A program made the translations under genes and the position numbers. A stretch of 64,000 nucleotides of DNA from Sphingobacterium sp. UGAL515B_05 (lineage in GTDB: Bacteria; Bacteroidota; Bacteroidia; Sphingobacteriales; Sphingobacteriaceae), in the NCBI RefSeq assembly GCF_033097525.1, contig NZ_CP109907.1, positions 5,952,001-6,016,000 on the forward strand. Direction: 5' to 3'. This document shows, one piece after another, positions 16,363 to 25,012 of the stretch. The notes beneath the pieces were generated by a model. The model worked only from the letters and a program-made list of their open reading frames with translations, was not told where the DNA came from and did not search any database. How positions within the stretch are numbered: the first letter of the stretch is position 1; each line of letters begins with the position of its first letter.

Positions 16363-16440
16363 CAACAAAACAAAACAAACAACAAGCTGAATAACAACAT
16401 ATTGAATATAAAAACAACACATAACGACTAAAAAAAACCT

Positions 16441-16473
16441 TATCATTTTGATAGCATTTTTCTCAAAATGATA
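16441..16473. promoter_or_regulatory. Perfect 11-bp inverted repeat upstream of kdp
   Basis: TATCATTTTGA (16441-16451) and TCAAAATGATA (16463-16473) are exact reverse complements separated by 11 bases, i.e. two helical turns centre to centre. It is a plausible activator or repressor site upstream of the kdp leader, or a hairpin. Confidence 0.5.
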
Positions 16474-16853
16474 GGACTTCCAATCCTATTGGAATGAATG
16501 AATCACACCATACCGGCCTTTAACATGAATAACATCTATCCAGTTAGAAAATTGAATGACAGAAAATAAATGGAATAGCTATATATCGTTGGTTACTATA
16601 TGATAAATTGTTATGACCGATTAGCTGTCAATAAAAATATAGAAGTTGCTATTCGATTTCTGATCGATGCATATTGTTCAATTTCAAAGCAGCTGTAAGA
16701 AAGGAAAAACTTCAGACCGCCATTCCTCAAATTTGAATAATTGGTTCTAGCGAAAACATCATAATTCGTGCTGGCGTTTTCTACTTTAAAGTAAATCGCA
16801 GTCGTTTTTACTTTACCTTGACTTTACAGCGATACAGATCGGCTAAAAAGTCT

Positions 16854-16861
16854 TACCTTTG
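16854..16861 (+). promoter_or_regulatory. -7 promoter element of the BamA-like/EptA operon
   Basis: TACCTTTG fits TAnnTTTG. The resulting leader would be about 150 bases and includes the palindrome GTTTAAAC. No clear -33 box. Confidence 0.4.
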
Positions 16862-17014
16862 TTTATGTGTTTAAACATATATTTTATTTATTTCTTTTAT
16901 CCTTAACTCTTTTTAGGGTATAAATCGATGTTGAAAATTGTTCTTTTAACATCCCGTTTAATATCATGCTAGGTTTTTCTTCCTATCATCATCGTTTACC
17001 AACGAAATTTTACA

Positions 17015-18202
17015 ATGACAAAAACACTTACCTGGATTGCATTATCCACAATTTTTCTATTTTCCATTACAATTTCATCTGCTCAGGAATTGACATATTC
17101 AAAGCCAACGAAGCAGGATAGCGTAATAGTATTACAAGACAGTTTACATATTAAAAAAAATCTTTTCAAACGAATTACGAGTTATTTTGAAGAGGCAAAA
17201 AAAGACAAGTCACAAAGTAAATTTGACATCTCATTTATAGGTGGGCCAAACTATTCTGTTGATACAAAACTTGGCTTAGGCCTGATGGCCTCAGGACTTT
17301 ACAGAATTGATAAACATGATTTAAGTCTCCCGCCCTCAGATGTTGCAGTATACGCCAATATTACCACAAGTGGCTTTTTCTCAATCGGTGTCCAGAATAC
17401 AACAATTTTTCCCGAGAATAAATATCGCCTGAATTACGATATGAATTTTAAATACCTACCGACCAGATTCTATGGGATTGGCTATGAGGCCGGCGCATCA
17501 GGTCTATATTCGCGATATGATGAATACCACTTGGGACTAAAATTCGACTTACAGCGAAAAATACTTCGCAATACGTATGTTGGATTAATATTCTCGGCGC
17601 AGAATATTCGCAGCAAAAACTTTGAGGATATCTCCTTTAAGCCTGACCAAAATACGACGAATACGGCGATAGGCTGGGGTCTTCTAGCATCCTACGACAG
17701 TAGAGACTTTATTCCTAATGCAAGTAAAGGCTTATTTATTCAATATGAACAAACATTCTTCCCGGCTATTTTTGGAAACGGGAATTTCTTTAATGCAATA
17801 AAGTTCACGACAAGAGCATATCAAAATTTATGGACAAACGGCCTTATTGCCTTCGATTTTAACGGAGAATTTAACAGTAGGGAAACTCCTTGGACAATGA
17901 TATCAAAACTAGGTGGACCGCGGCAGATGAGGGGTTATTTTTTAGGGCAATACCGTGATCGTAACCAGCTCAATAGCCAGGTGGAATTACGGCAAAAAAT
18001 ACATGGCCGTCATGGTGCCGCGTTATGGGGCGGAGCCGGAAACGTCTTCGAATCCACAAAAAAAATCGACTGGTCACATACCCTTCCTACCTATGGCCTA
18101 GGCTACCGATGGGAATTCAAAAACAGAGTAAACGTGCGCCTTGACTACGGCTTTGGTAGAGGACAAAACGGTTTCTATTTCAATATTTACGAAGCATTTT
18201 AA
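17015..18202 (+). CDS. BamA/TamA-like outer-membrane beta-barrel protein
   Basis: 395 residues with a signal peptide (cut near ISSAQE). No POTRA domain is evident; after a charged linker (about 45-72) the protein is a bacterial surface antigen (D15/Omp85)-type barrel. The family lid motif is visible as GGPRQMRGYFLGQYRDRN, and the chain ends with FYFNIYEAF, the aromatic end of a barrel. Without POTRA repeats it is more likely a dedicated transporter or structural barrel than the general assembly factor. Its stop overlaps the start of the next gene (TAATG), so both are co-translated. Confidence 0.8.
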   Translation: MTKTLTWIALSTIFLFSITISSAQELTYSKPTKQDSVIVLQDSLHIKKNLFKRITSYFEEAKKDKSQSKFDISFIGGPNYSVDTKLGLGLMASGLYRIDKHDLSLPPSDVAVYANITTSGFFSIGVQNTTIFPENKYRLNYDMNFKYLPTRFYGIGYEAGASGLYSRYDEYHLGLKFDLQRKILRNTYVGLIFSAQNIRSKNFEDISFKPDQNTTNTAIGWGLLASYDSRDFIPNASKGLFIQYEQTFFPAIFGNGNFFNAIKFTTRAYQNLWTNGLIAFDFNGEFNSRETPWTMISKLGGPRQMRGYFLGQYRDRNQLNSQVELRQKIHGRHGAALWGGAGNVFESTKKIDWSHTLPTYGLGYRWEFKNRVNVRLDYGFGRGQNGFYFNIYEAF

Positions 18203-19896
18203 TGAAGACAATTACAAAAAATCCAATTGTTCTATTCTGGTACTACATTTTAGTAAATATGGCTCCCAGTTTCTATTTTGCTATGACCCAACCCGTAGAT
18301 GGATTAGGAAAGTTGACTATCTTATTCTTTCCGTTGGGACTGTACATGCTAATTTTTTCTGTGTTAAAAAATACAGGATTTAGCCTGCTGCTAACCTTTC
18401 CACTCCTATTTTTACATGCTTTTCAGATCGTACTTTTCTACCTGTATGGTGAGGACGGAATCGCGGTGGATATGTTCCTCAATGTAGCCTCCACCAATAC
18501 TTCGGAGATCAATGAACTGCTCAGCAGCCTATTACCCTCAATCGCCTTAGTACTCGTGCTCTACGTCCCGGTTCTGGTTTTCGCTATACGCCAATGGATC
18601 CAAAAGAGCTATTTAAGCAATATCTTTAGAAGGAAGACTCAACTGTCAGCAACATTATTTTTAGTATTGGCTCTATTGTTATCCGCATTCAGTACACTAA
18701 AAAATAACGATCCTCTTATCTTCAAAAACGACATATATCCGATTAATGCGATAAACAATCTGGTTTTGGCTATTAGAAAGATAGATAAAATAAAACACTA
18801 TCGGGAAACTTCAAATTTGTTTAAGTTCGATGCAAAAAGGGAATCATCAGATCTTTCAAAAAGACAGATTTATGTACTAGTCGTTGGCGAAACTGGCAGA
18901 GCCGACAATTGGTCGCTATATGGATATCATAGAGAAACGAACCCCTGCTTAAAGCGGCAAAGAAACTTGATCGTATTTAAAGATGCATTAACTCAGTCCA
19001 ATACAACACATAAGAGTGTGTCGATCCTCTTATCGGATGTCAAAATCACTGATTATAATAGCATATACAAAAGAAAAGGTATTGTTGAAGCTTTTAATGA
19101 AACGGGCTTCACCACGATATCCCTGTCCAATCAAGCTGAAAATGGCTCTTTTATCGAATATTTTACCAAGAGTGCAAAAGTGTATAAAACGCTTCGCACG
19201 ACGAACAAAAAAACCGGAGTCACTCAAAATCATTATGACGAAGAGCTTATCCCTTTAATGCAAAAGCAGATCCAGGAAAATAAAGGTGACTTATTTATTT
19301 TACTCCATACCTATGGATCGCATTTTAAATACATGGATCGCTATCCCGAACAGTTCAGAAAATACATGCCCGACCATATCAGTAATGTCAGCAGATCTGA
19401 ACAGGACAGACTGGTCAACGCCTACGACAATACCATCTTGTATACTGATCACTTTCTATCATCAACCATTGATGCCTTGAACAAAACGAGTGCAAAAGTC
19501 GCCCTATTATACACCTCTGATCATGGTGAAGACTTGATGGATGATAATAGAAACAAATTTTTACATGCTTCACCGACGCCTACATATTATCAATTAAGAA
19601 TTCCGTTTATTATGTGGTTTTCAGATTCCTATGTAGCCGACCATAAAAATGCCATACAGGCTGCAAGAATAAACAGTAAAAAACCAATTTCAAGCAATGC
19701 CGTCTTCCACACAATGTTGAATGCGGCCCAGCTGTACAGCCCTTATTTGGATACCACACTATCATTAATTCATAAAGATTTTAAGATTGCCCCGCGCCTC
19801 TATCTTAACGATCACGATATCGCTGTTCCTTATCGAAAGATGAACCTGAAGCAAATGGATATCGAAATGCTTGAAAAGAATGGTATTAAAAATTAA
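18202..19896 (+). CDS. EptA-like phosphoethanolamine transferase
   Basis: 564 residues. About five N-terminal membrane helices (to about residue 175) precede a periplasmic alkaline-phosphatase-fold domain. The nucleophile region is VVGETGRADNWSLYGYHRETNP with Thr in GET, and metal ligands lie in LHTYGSHF and YTSDHGEDLMDD. Such enzymes move phosphoethanolamine from phosphatidylethanolamine onto lipid A or other surface glycans, changing surface charge and resistance to cationic peptides. It is translationally coupled to the barrel protein before it. Confidence 0.88.
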   Translation: MKTITKNPIVLFWYYILVNMAPSFYFAMTQPVDGLGKLTILFFPLGLYMLIFSVLKNTGFSLLLTFPLLFLHAFQIVLFYLYGEDGIAVDMFLNVASTNTSEINELLSSLLPSIALVLVLYVPVLVFAIRQWIQKSYLSNIFRRKTQLSATLFLVLALLLSAFSTLKNNDPLIFKNDIYPINAINNLVLAIRKIDKIKHYRETSNLFKFDAKRESSDLSKRQIYVLVVGETGRADNWSLYGYHRETNPCLKRQRNLIVFKDALTQSNTTHKSVSILLSDVKITDYNSIYKRKGIVEAFNETGFTTISLSNQAENGSFIEYFTKSAKVYKTLRTTNKKTGVTQNHYDEELIPLMQKQIQENKGDLFILLHTYGSHFKYMDRYPEQFRKYMPDHISNVSRSEQDRLVNAYDNTILYTDHFLSSTIDALNKTSAKVALLYTSDHGEDLMDDNRNKFLHASPTPTYYQLRIPFIMWFSDSYVADHKNAIQAARINSKKPISSNAVFHTMLNAAQLYSPYLDTTLSLIHKDFKIAPRLYLNDHDIAVPYRKMNLKQMDIEMLEKNGIKN

Positions 19897-19956
19897 CAAA
19901 CAATTTGTAGCGTCAGTTTACCACTGCGAATAGTACTATCGAAAATTAAAAATATA

Positions 19957-20919
19957 ATGAATATAAAATTACAATCATGGCTTTTAGTCCTAGCCTTACT
20001 TCCTGCTGCGACAAAAGCCCAAAACGAGAAAGTAGAGGCCCTACCCCTAGGTCATATGGACCAATGGCTAAAGCGGGAAGTTAAAGAGTCATTTGTTATA
20101 GGCGGGAAGACACAATACCTCTATGAAATTACAGGTTCCAAAGAGAAGCTTCCGATCAATACGCCTTATCAAAATAAAAACTCACCATGGGCAACGTCGT
20201 CCGTATTGGCCACTGTTAGTGGGATCACCAAAGGTAGTGTGACAGTATTTCCGGAAATTCGGGACAAAGGCTATGCTGCTCGGCTCGAAACACGGATTGA
20301 GCGCGTAAAAGTATTTGGTGTAATAAACATTAATGTCTTAGCATCTGGAACCATTTTTTTAGGAGAGATGCTTGAACCCATAAAAAGTACAAAGAATCCT
20401 CAAAGTAAACTTATAACCGGTATTCCATTTTCAAAAAAACCAAAAGCCTTACAATTTGACTATAAAGTCATCACTGGAGGAGCTTCTAGATACGTCAATG
20501 GCTTGGGAAACGGTTCGGATGCAAAAAGAACCGACAAAGCCGAAATACAGATTCTTCTACAGAAAAGATGGGAAGATAAAGATGGAAATGTTTATGCGAA
20601 ACGCATTGCTACGGGATGGAAATTATTGGATAAAACCGTAAGCAACTGGATAAACCAATATCGTCTACCCGTGAACTATGGAGATATCAGTAAACAAGGC
20701 TATTATACATCAGATATGCGGCTAAAAGATAATTCAGATGCTTATTATACTAGAAATAGCAAAGGTGCTATCGTTCCAATCCATGAAGTAGGCTGGGGAA
20801 CTAAAGATGACGCCGTAACTCATTTAATTGTACAGTTTTCTTCTAGTAATGGCGGTGCTTATATTGGAAATACCGAGAGCCGCCTTTGGGTTGATAATGT
20901 TGGCCTGGTTTATGAGTAA
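19957..20919 (+). CDS. PCMD-domain exported protein
   Basis: 320 residues with a signal peptide (cut after KAQ). The body resembles the putative carbohydrate metabolism (PCMD) domain of Bacteroidota: GYAARLETR, GTIFLGEM, GIPFSKKPKALQFDYK and the end ESRLWVDNVGLVYE are typical. The domain is a beta sandwich thought to bind glycans, with no enzymatic activity shown. It starts 60 bases after the EptA-like gene and is probably part of the same transcript, suggesting a joint cell-surface function. Confidence 0.72.
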   Translation: MNIKLQSWLLVLALLPAATKAQNEKVEALPLGHMDQWLKREVKESFVIGGKTQYLYEITGSKEKLPINTPYQNKNSPWATSSVLATVSGITKGSVTVFPEIRDKGYAARLETRIERVKVFGVININVLASGTIFLGEMLEPIKSTKNPQSKLITGIPFSKKPKALQFDYKVITGGASRYVNGLGNGSDAKRTDKAEIQILLQKRWEDKDGNVYAKRIATGWKLLDKTVSNWINQYRLPVNYGDISKQGYYTSDMRLKDNSDAYYTRNSKGAIVPIHEVGWGTKDDAVTHLIVQFSSSNGGAYIGNTESRLWVDNVGLVYE

Positions 20920-21068
20920 AAGTGTAAAATTATAAATAGATTGTAAAAAGGATCAATACAGCTTAAAAATGCGAGTTCTAAGGATCTTAATTGGTGAATC
21001 CAAAGAAAAAAAATTGGCACAAACTCAGCGAGCCGCTGTATTCACCGCATAAATTTACATTCCTAAAT

Positions 21069-21104
21069 AATAAGAAAGACCATCAAATGATGGTCTTTCT
21101 TATT
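21069..21104. terminator. Bidirectional terminator
   Basis: AATAAGAAAGACCATCA and TGATGGTCTTTCTTATT pair perfectly around a two-base centre (21086-21087). It ends both the PCMD gene and, on the minus strand, the acyl-CoA-dehydrogenase-like gene, whose stop lies at its edge. Confidence 0.85.
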
Positions 21105-22182
21105 ACAAATCCTTCTGTAATAACTTATGTTGCGAAGCCGTAAAAATATTCCGGAAGATTATATTGATTTCATGATCAATGGCGGCCCCCGAAATTCCGG
21201 TATGCGGATAGAGCCTTATTGTATTTGTCAAGATAGATTCCACAAAATCTCGACTTTGCACCCCTATCTGTTCATAAATCGCTGCATTATCATTGCCATC
21301 ATGAAGATTTACCCAAGAAAGAGCGGCCAAATTCATTACTGTTTCCCTCCGATTAACATAATCTTGCTGAAAGTCATCGAGTACCCTAAACGCTTCTTTA
21401 CTTTCAGTCTTCTCCCATTTGGATTGATTGCTTTTTAACACAAATAGTTTTTCGATTAAATCCAGAAAGCGCTTATACATTCCCGTAAAGTTGGCCAGTA
21501 AAGTCAATTCCGCAAAAGGCATAAAGGGATATTGATACAACAGCTCGCTACGTGTACTTTTTGCCGCATCAATCTCAAAAGACTGCCTACCATCAACGAG
21601 TATGTCTTCCAGCGAAAAGGAATGCGAAGCCGTAGCCTCCAATCCAAATGTATCCCAGTCGTAATGCACCAGTACATGGTCACGATCCACAAAAAATGAT
21701 TTTATCAGTGGTTCACCTTTTTCGTCCAAAACGGGTTTTCCTGCCTCCTGAATTGCAGCATTTAAGGTAAAATGGGTTAAATGAGGAGCTCCGGTAGCAT
21801 ATTTCCAAAAACCGCGGAGCCGATAATGTTCCCCTTCACGTGTAGCTGTACCTGATGCCTGTCCACTGCCGCCAAAACAAACCCGATACGTTTTGAAAAT
21901 CTGATCTCCTAAAACCGGATCAATAAAACCGACAAAGAGATTTGCTCCCGAGCATAACGTTACTGTCCAGGCTAATCCCCCATCCCAATAAGCCAGGTCA
22001 GCCAATAAATTGAACCCTTCAGGTAGACTTAATCCCAATCCACCCAATGCAGGTGGAACCCAGATCTTAAACCATTTCCGACGAAAAATGAGCTCGAGTT
22101 GTCCATCCGACAATGTTTTCTGATGGATTCCCTTAGTCTGATTATCTTTCAGAATGGCGATATCTTCGCTACTGAGTTGCAT
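21103..22182 (-). CDS. Acyl-CoA-dehydrogenase-like flavoprotein in a TPP-riboswitch operon
   Basis: 359 residues. The N-terminal helical domain (VPPALGGLGLSLPEG), a middle beta domain (VCFGGSGQASGTATREG, GFWKYATGAPH) and a C-terminal helical domain fit the acyl-CoA dehydrogenase fold, which binds FAD. The usual catalytic Glu cannot be assigned by eye and the family also includes monooxygenases. Start ATG 22182 is preferred to GTG 22194; either way it overlaps pnuC. As it is co-transcribed behind a TPP riboswitch, it may act in thiamine salvage or modification rather than fatty-acid oxidation. Confidence 0.75.
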   Translation of the reverse strand: MQLSSEDIAILKDNQTKGIHQKTLSDGQLELIFRRKWFKIWVPPALGGLGLSLPEGFNLLADLAYWDGGLAWTVTLCSGANLFVGFIDPVLGDQIFKTYRVCFGGSGQASGTATREGEHYRLRGFWKYATGAPHLTHFTLNAAIQEAGKPVLDEKGEPLIKSFFVDRDHVLVHYDWDTFGLEATASHSFSLEDILVDGRQSFEIDAAKSTRSELLYQYPFMPFAELTLLANFTGMYKRFLDLIEKLFVLKSNQSKWEKTESKEAFRVLDDFQQDYVNRRETVMNLAALSWVNLHDGNDNAAIYEQIGVQSRDFVESILTNTIRLYPHTGISGAAIDHEINIIFRNIFTASQHKLLQKDL

Positions 22183-22786
22183 ATCTTTCTTCACTTATTA
22201 TTCTCCTCCAATTAAAATATCCACTAAATGCCATAACAAATAAAAACAAAGTCAAACCCGAATAAAGAAATAACCCTTTATGGATCAATAAAGGAATTGC
22301 CATCAGATTACTAATATTCAACAATATCCAATTTTCTATCTTCCGTTTTGCCAATAACCACATCCCTGCCCAAGCGGTACAGGAAACTGCAGAGTCCCAA
22401 AGCGGTACATCCGAATCCGTTAAATGTACCAATCCGAAATAAAACAACAGAAAAGCGAGAGCGCAGATTCCCCCTACTATCCACCATTCTTTCGGCTCAC
22501 AATGCGTTATGGGAGCAGCAACATCACTACTATATTTCCAATAGATCCAGCCATAGATGCTCATGACCAAATAATAGAGATGTAGCAATATTTCTGCATA
22601 TAGTTTCGCATGGAAGAGTACGTATACTGAAATTAAGATACCAATAATCCCAAAAATGTAATTGATCGATTTATTTTGACGGGAAAACCAAACCTGTAAA
22701 ATACCAAAGGATACCCCTAACCATTCCGCGATGGTGGCCTGTTGGATCTGTTTTATAAAAGCTTCGAAAATTGTTTCAGAAGTCAT
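22169..22786 (-). CDS. pnuC: PnuC-family vitamin transporter, probably for thiamine (PnuT type)
   Basis: 205 residues with about seven membrane helices, the PnuC size. Family features include FGIIGILISVYVLFHAKLYAE, YGWIYWKY and the C-terminal WILLNISNLMAIPLLIHKGL. PnuC proteins are facilitators for vitamins that are trapped by phosphorylation: PnuC for nicotinamide riboside, PnuT for thiamine. The TPP riboswitch directly upstream points to thiamine. The next gene overlaps its 3' end by 14 bases. Confidence 0.85.
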   Translation of the reverse strand: MTSETIFEAFIKQIQQATIAEWLGVSFGILQVWFSRQNKSINYIFGIIGILISVYVLFHAKLYAEILLHLYYLVMSIYGWIYWKYSSDVAAPITHCEPKEWWIVGGICALAFLLFYFGLVHLTDSDVPLWDSAVSCTAWAGMWLLAKRKIENWILLNISNLMAIPLLIHKGLFLYSGLTLFLFVMAFSGYFNWRRIISEERYATQ

Positions 22787-22792
22787 CGCCTT

Positions 22793-22822
22793 GTTTATTA
22801 TTTCGTGTAATTCATAATAAAC
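22793..22822 (-). promoter_or_regulatory. Hairpin just upstream of pnuC start (possible expression platform)
   Basis: GTTTATTAT (22793-22801) and ATAATAAAC (22814-22822) form a perfect 9-bp stem ending a few bases before the ATG at 22786. There is no long U tract. It could hide or expose the ribosome-binding site in response to the TPP riboswitch. A second short palindrome (AAAAACG/CGTTTTT near 22835-22850) lies between it and the aptamer. Confidence 0.45.
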
Positions 22823-22851
22823 CTATGGGAGAAAAACGGACGTTTTTATTG

Positions 22852-22985
22852 AAATTAAATCCCTACGCCAGCATTACCTGGATCAGGTATATAAAAGCGA
22901 TTGTATAAGGAGTTACAATCGCTTTTATTGGGTATAATCTCAGCCGAGAATGACCATGGTCATTCCAAGCACCCCATAAGTATAT
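22852..22985 (-). ncRNA. TPP riboswitch (thi-box) with a long extra hairpin
   Basis: Read on the minus strand, the conserved TPP aptamer parts appear in order: TATGGGGTGCTTGG, GGCTGAGATTATACCC, and ACCTGATCCAGGTAATG followed by CTGGCGTAGGGA. The P2 strands GGGGT and TACCC and the pyrimidine-sensor CTGAGA are intact. Between TACCC and ACCTGATC, where most TPP aptamers have a few bases, there is a perfect 15-bp hairpin (arms 22891-22905 and 22914-22928). Thiamine pyrophosphate binding should switch off the downstream pnuC and flavoprotein genes. Confidence 0.93.
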
Positions 22986-23000
22986 TTTCTGTCGAATTGA

Positions 23001-24500
23001 TTATTCTATATCAATCAATTTCAACGCTTTGTGCGTCCGCGTACGCGTTTCTTTACATAGTTGCGCATCATCGTTCAATGATTTCCCATGTGAAGGAATC
23101 ATTTCACGTAGTTTTTTACGGTATTCATCTGACTTCGCACGTTCAGGGAAACATTTCTTCAACAGGCTGATCATGATAGCAACTGACGTCGAAGCACCAG
23201 GAGAAGCTCCTAATAGCGCAGCAATAGAACCATCTGCACTAGAAACAACCTCTGTACCAAATTCCAAAATTCCACCTTTCTTTTCATCTTTCTTGATGAC
23301 CTGAACACGTTGTCCTGCTTTCTCGATAACCCAATCCTCCAATTTAGCTGTAGGCATAAATTGTTTTAAAGACTCTAGTTTATCTTTTGGTGACTTCATG
23401 ACTTCAGTAATAAGATACTTCGTCAAAGGTAAGTTGTCAAGTCCGGCGGATAACATCGGGCGGATATTGGACAATTTGATGGAAGCAGGTAGATCGAAGT
23501 AAGACCCCTGTTTTAAGAATTTAGTCGAGAAACCTGCATATGGTCCAAACAATAACGCTTGTTTGCCATCAATATAACGTGTATCTAAGTGCGGTACAGA
23601 CATTGGAGGAGCACCAACAGAAGCTTTTCCATACACTTTCGCATGATGTGTATTTATGATCTCTTCATTTACACAACGTAGCCATTGGCCCCCTACAGGA
23701 AATCCGCCATAGCCTTTCGCTTCTGGTATTCCAGATTTTTCCAACAACAACAACGAGTGGCCACCGGCCCCAATAAATACAAACTTTGCTTTGATTTCTC
23801 TCTTTGTTCCTATCTTTAAATCTTTGACCTCCACTTCCCAACGGCCATCGTCTTCACGTTCGATGTCGATTACTTCATGGTTTAAGGAGATCGAAATATT
23901 TTCTTTATTTTCAAGGTTAGCGATCAAATCACGTGTCAACGACCCAAAATTAACATCGGTACCCAGATCCATTTTTGTCGCAGCAATTTTTTCATCGGCC
24001 TCGCGTCCTTCCATCATCAATGGAATCCACGATTTCAACAATGCCGTATCTTCGGTATACTCCATCCCTTTGAACAAGTTTTGGGTCGTCAATGTTTCCC
24101 ATCTTGTCTTTAGGAATTTAGCATCTTTTTCACCAAAAACCGCACTCATGTGTGGAATACTACGGATAAAATTTTCAGGTTGGGCAATAATGCCTTTATC
24201 AACGAGGTAGGACCAAAATTGCTTAGACACTTCAAATTGCTCAGCAATTTTAACTGCTTTATCAATCTTTACAGAACCATCTTTCTGTTCGGGGGTATAA
24301 TTTAACTCGCATAAGGCAGAGTGACCCGTGCCAGCATTATTCCAAGCGTCAGAACTTTCAGCAGCCACAACATCCAAACGCTCAAGAATTTCAATATTAA
24401 CGTCTGGGCTTAATTCATTGATTAGAGTACCCAAAGTAGCACTCATAATACCGGCGCCGATCAGAACAACGTCAACTTCTTTATTTGATTTTTTGCTCAT
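23001..24500 (-). CDS. mqo: Malate:quinone oxidoreductase
   Basis: 499 residues, standard for Mqo. The FAD-binding N-terminus is VVLIGAGIMSATLGTLI and family segments SDAWNNAGTGHSALCELNYTP and GASPGASTSVAIMI are present. It is a peripheral membrane flavoprotein that oxidises malate to oxaloacetate and reduces quinone, replacing or supplementing NAD-dependent malate dehydrogenase in the citric acid cycle. Single gene with its own promoter element at 24516-24523. Confidence 0.95.
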   Translation of the reverse strand: MSKKSNKEVDVVLIGAGIMSATLGTLINELSPDVNIEILERLDVVAAESSDAWNNAGTGHSALCELNYTPEQKDGSVKIDKAVKIAEQFEVSKQFWSYLVDKGIIAQPENFIRSIPHMSAVFGEKDAKFLKTRWETLTTQNLFKGMEYTEDTALLKSWIPLMMEGREADEKIAATKMDLGTDVNFGSLTRDLIANLENKENISISLNHEVIDIEREDDGRWEVEVKDLKIGTKREIKAKFVFIGAGGHSLLLLEKSGIPEAKGYGGFPVGGQWLRCVNEEIINTHHAKVYGKASVGAPPMSVPHLDTRYIDGKQALLFGPYAGFSTKFLKQGSYFDLPASIKLSNIRPMLSAGLDNLPLTKYLITEVMKSPKDKLESLKQFMPTAKLEDWVIEKAGQRVQVIKKDEKKGGILEFGTEVVSSADGSIAALLGASPGASTSVAIMISLLKKCFPERAKSDEYRKKLREMIPSHGKSLNDDAQLCKETRTRTHKALKLIDIE

Positions 24501-25012
24501 GTTTTTGTGATTGATGCAAATTTAATATAGTTTTTGGTAAACGTCCAAGTCTTTTGTCAAAAAACTGTACTTTTTAGAACCACTTATTCAAAAATACCAT
24601 TGATTTATTAAAATAATCCTAAGTGAGCGATCGCTTACCGTAAAATTCTAAAATTGTTTCCGGAAAACACTCCCCCACTCCAAGATAAACACAAGGTCAG
24701 CACACAATGTTTTCCTATTTTAAACCGTTATTTATCGAAAGATTTTGTGTTATAATATAGTTTTAACATTTTTGCAGAACATCGAAAGGCAATAGTGTAT
24801 ACAATAGCTAAAAAACAAGATCATTTATTCGCTGATACGATGGTATCGAAAAAACACAAGCACTGTGGCATAACCAAGATAAACCAAATGGAAACGAGTT
24901 CATGTTTCGTATTGAATTCCAGTAACAGACAGGCTGTGAGAGAAAGACAGGGCGTTGAAAATGGACATAAATGCCTAAGTGTGAATAATTGAAGAACAAA
25001 TAACTTATACAG
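24501..25012. other. 512-base intergenic region between mqo and fabG
   Basis: No convincing gene. On the minus strand TAAATTTG (24516-24523) is the mqo -7 element. On the plus strand a TTTTG-19-CATTTTTG pair (about 24741-24774) may be the fabG promoter, leaving a leader of about 230 bases. That leader holds a 65-codon open frame (24795-24992) with a GTG start behind AAAGG; its composition does not look like a known protein, so I do not call it a gene. Confidence 0.5.

Larger units (their letters stand above)
16321..17014. other. Long divergent intergenic region (kdp / BamA-like)
   Basis: 694 bases with no protein-like ORF. It contains the kdp-side motif (16344-16362, minus), a perfect 11-bp inverted repeat (16441-16451/16463-16473), the palindromes CCAAT-CCT-ATTGG (16480-16492) and TACTTTAAAGTA (16782-16793), and a -7 element TACCTTTG (16854-16861) for the plus-strand operon. 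The length and density of dyads suggest substantial regulation. Confidence 0.6.

Noticed and set aside
24795..24992. 65-codon ORF with GTG start in the fabG leader
   Set aside because: Composition is unlike a known protein and there is no supporting family; kept only as a remark on the intergenic region.
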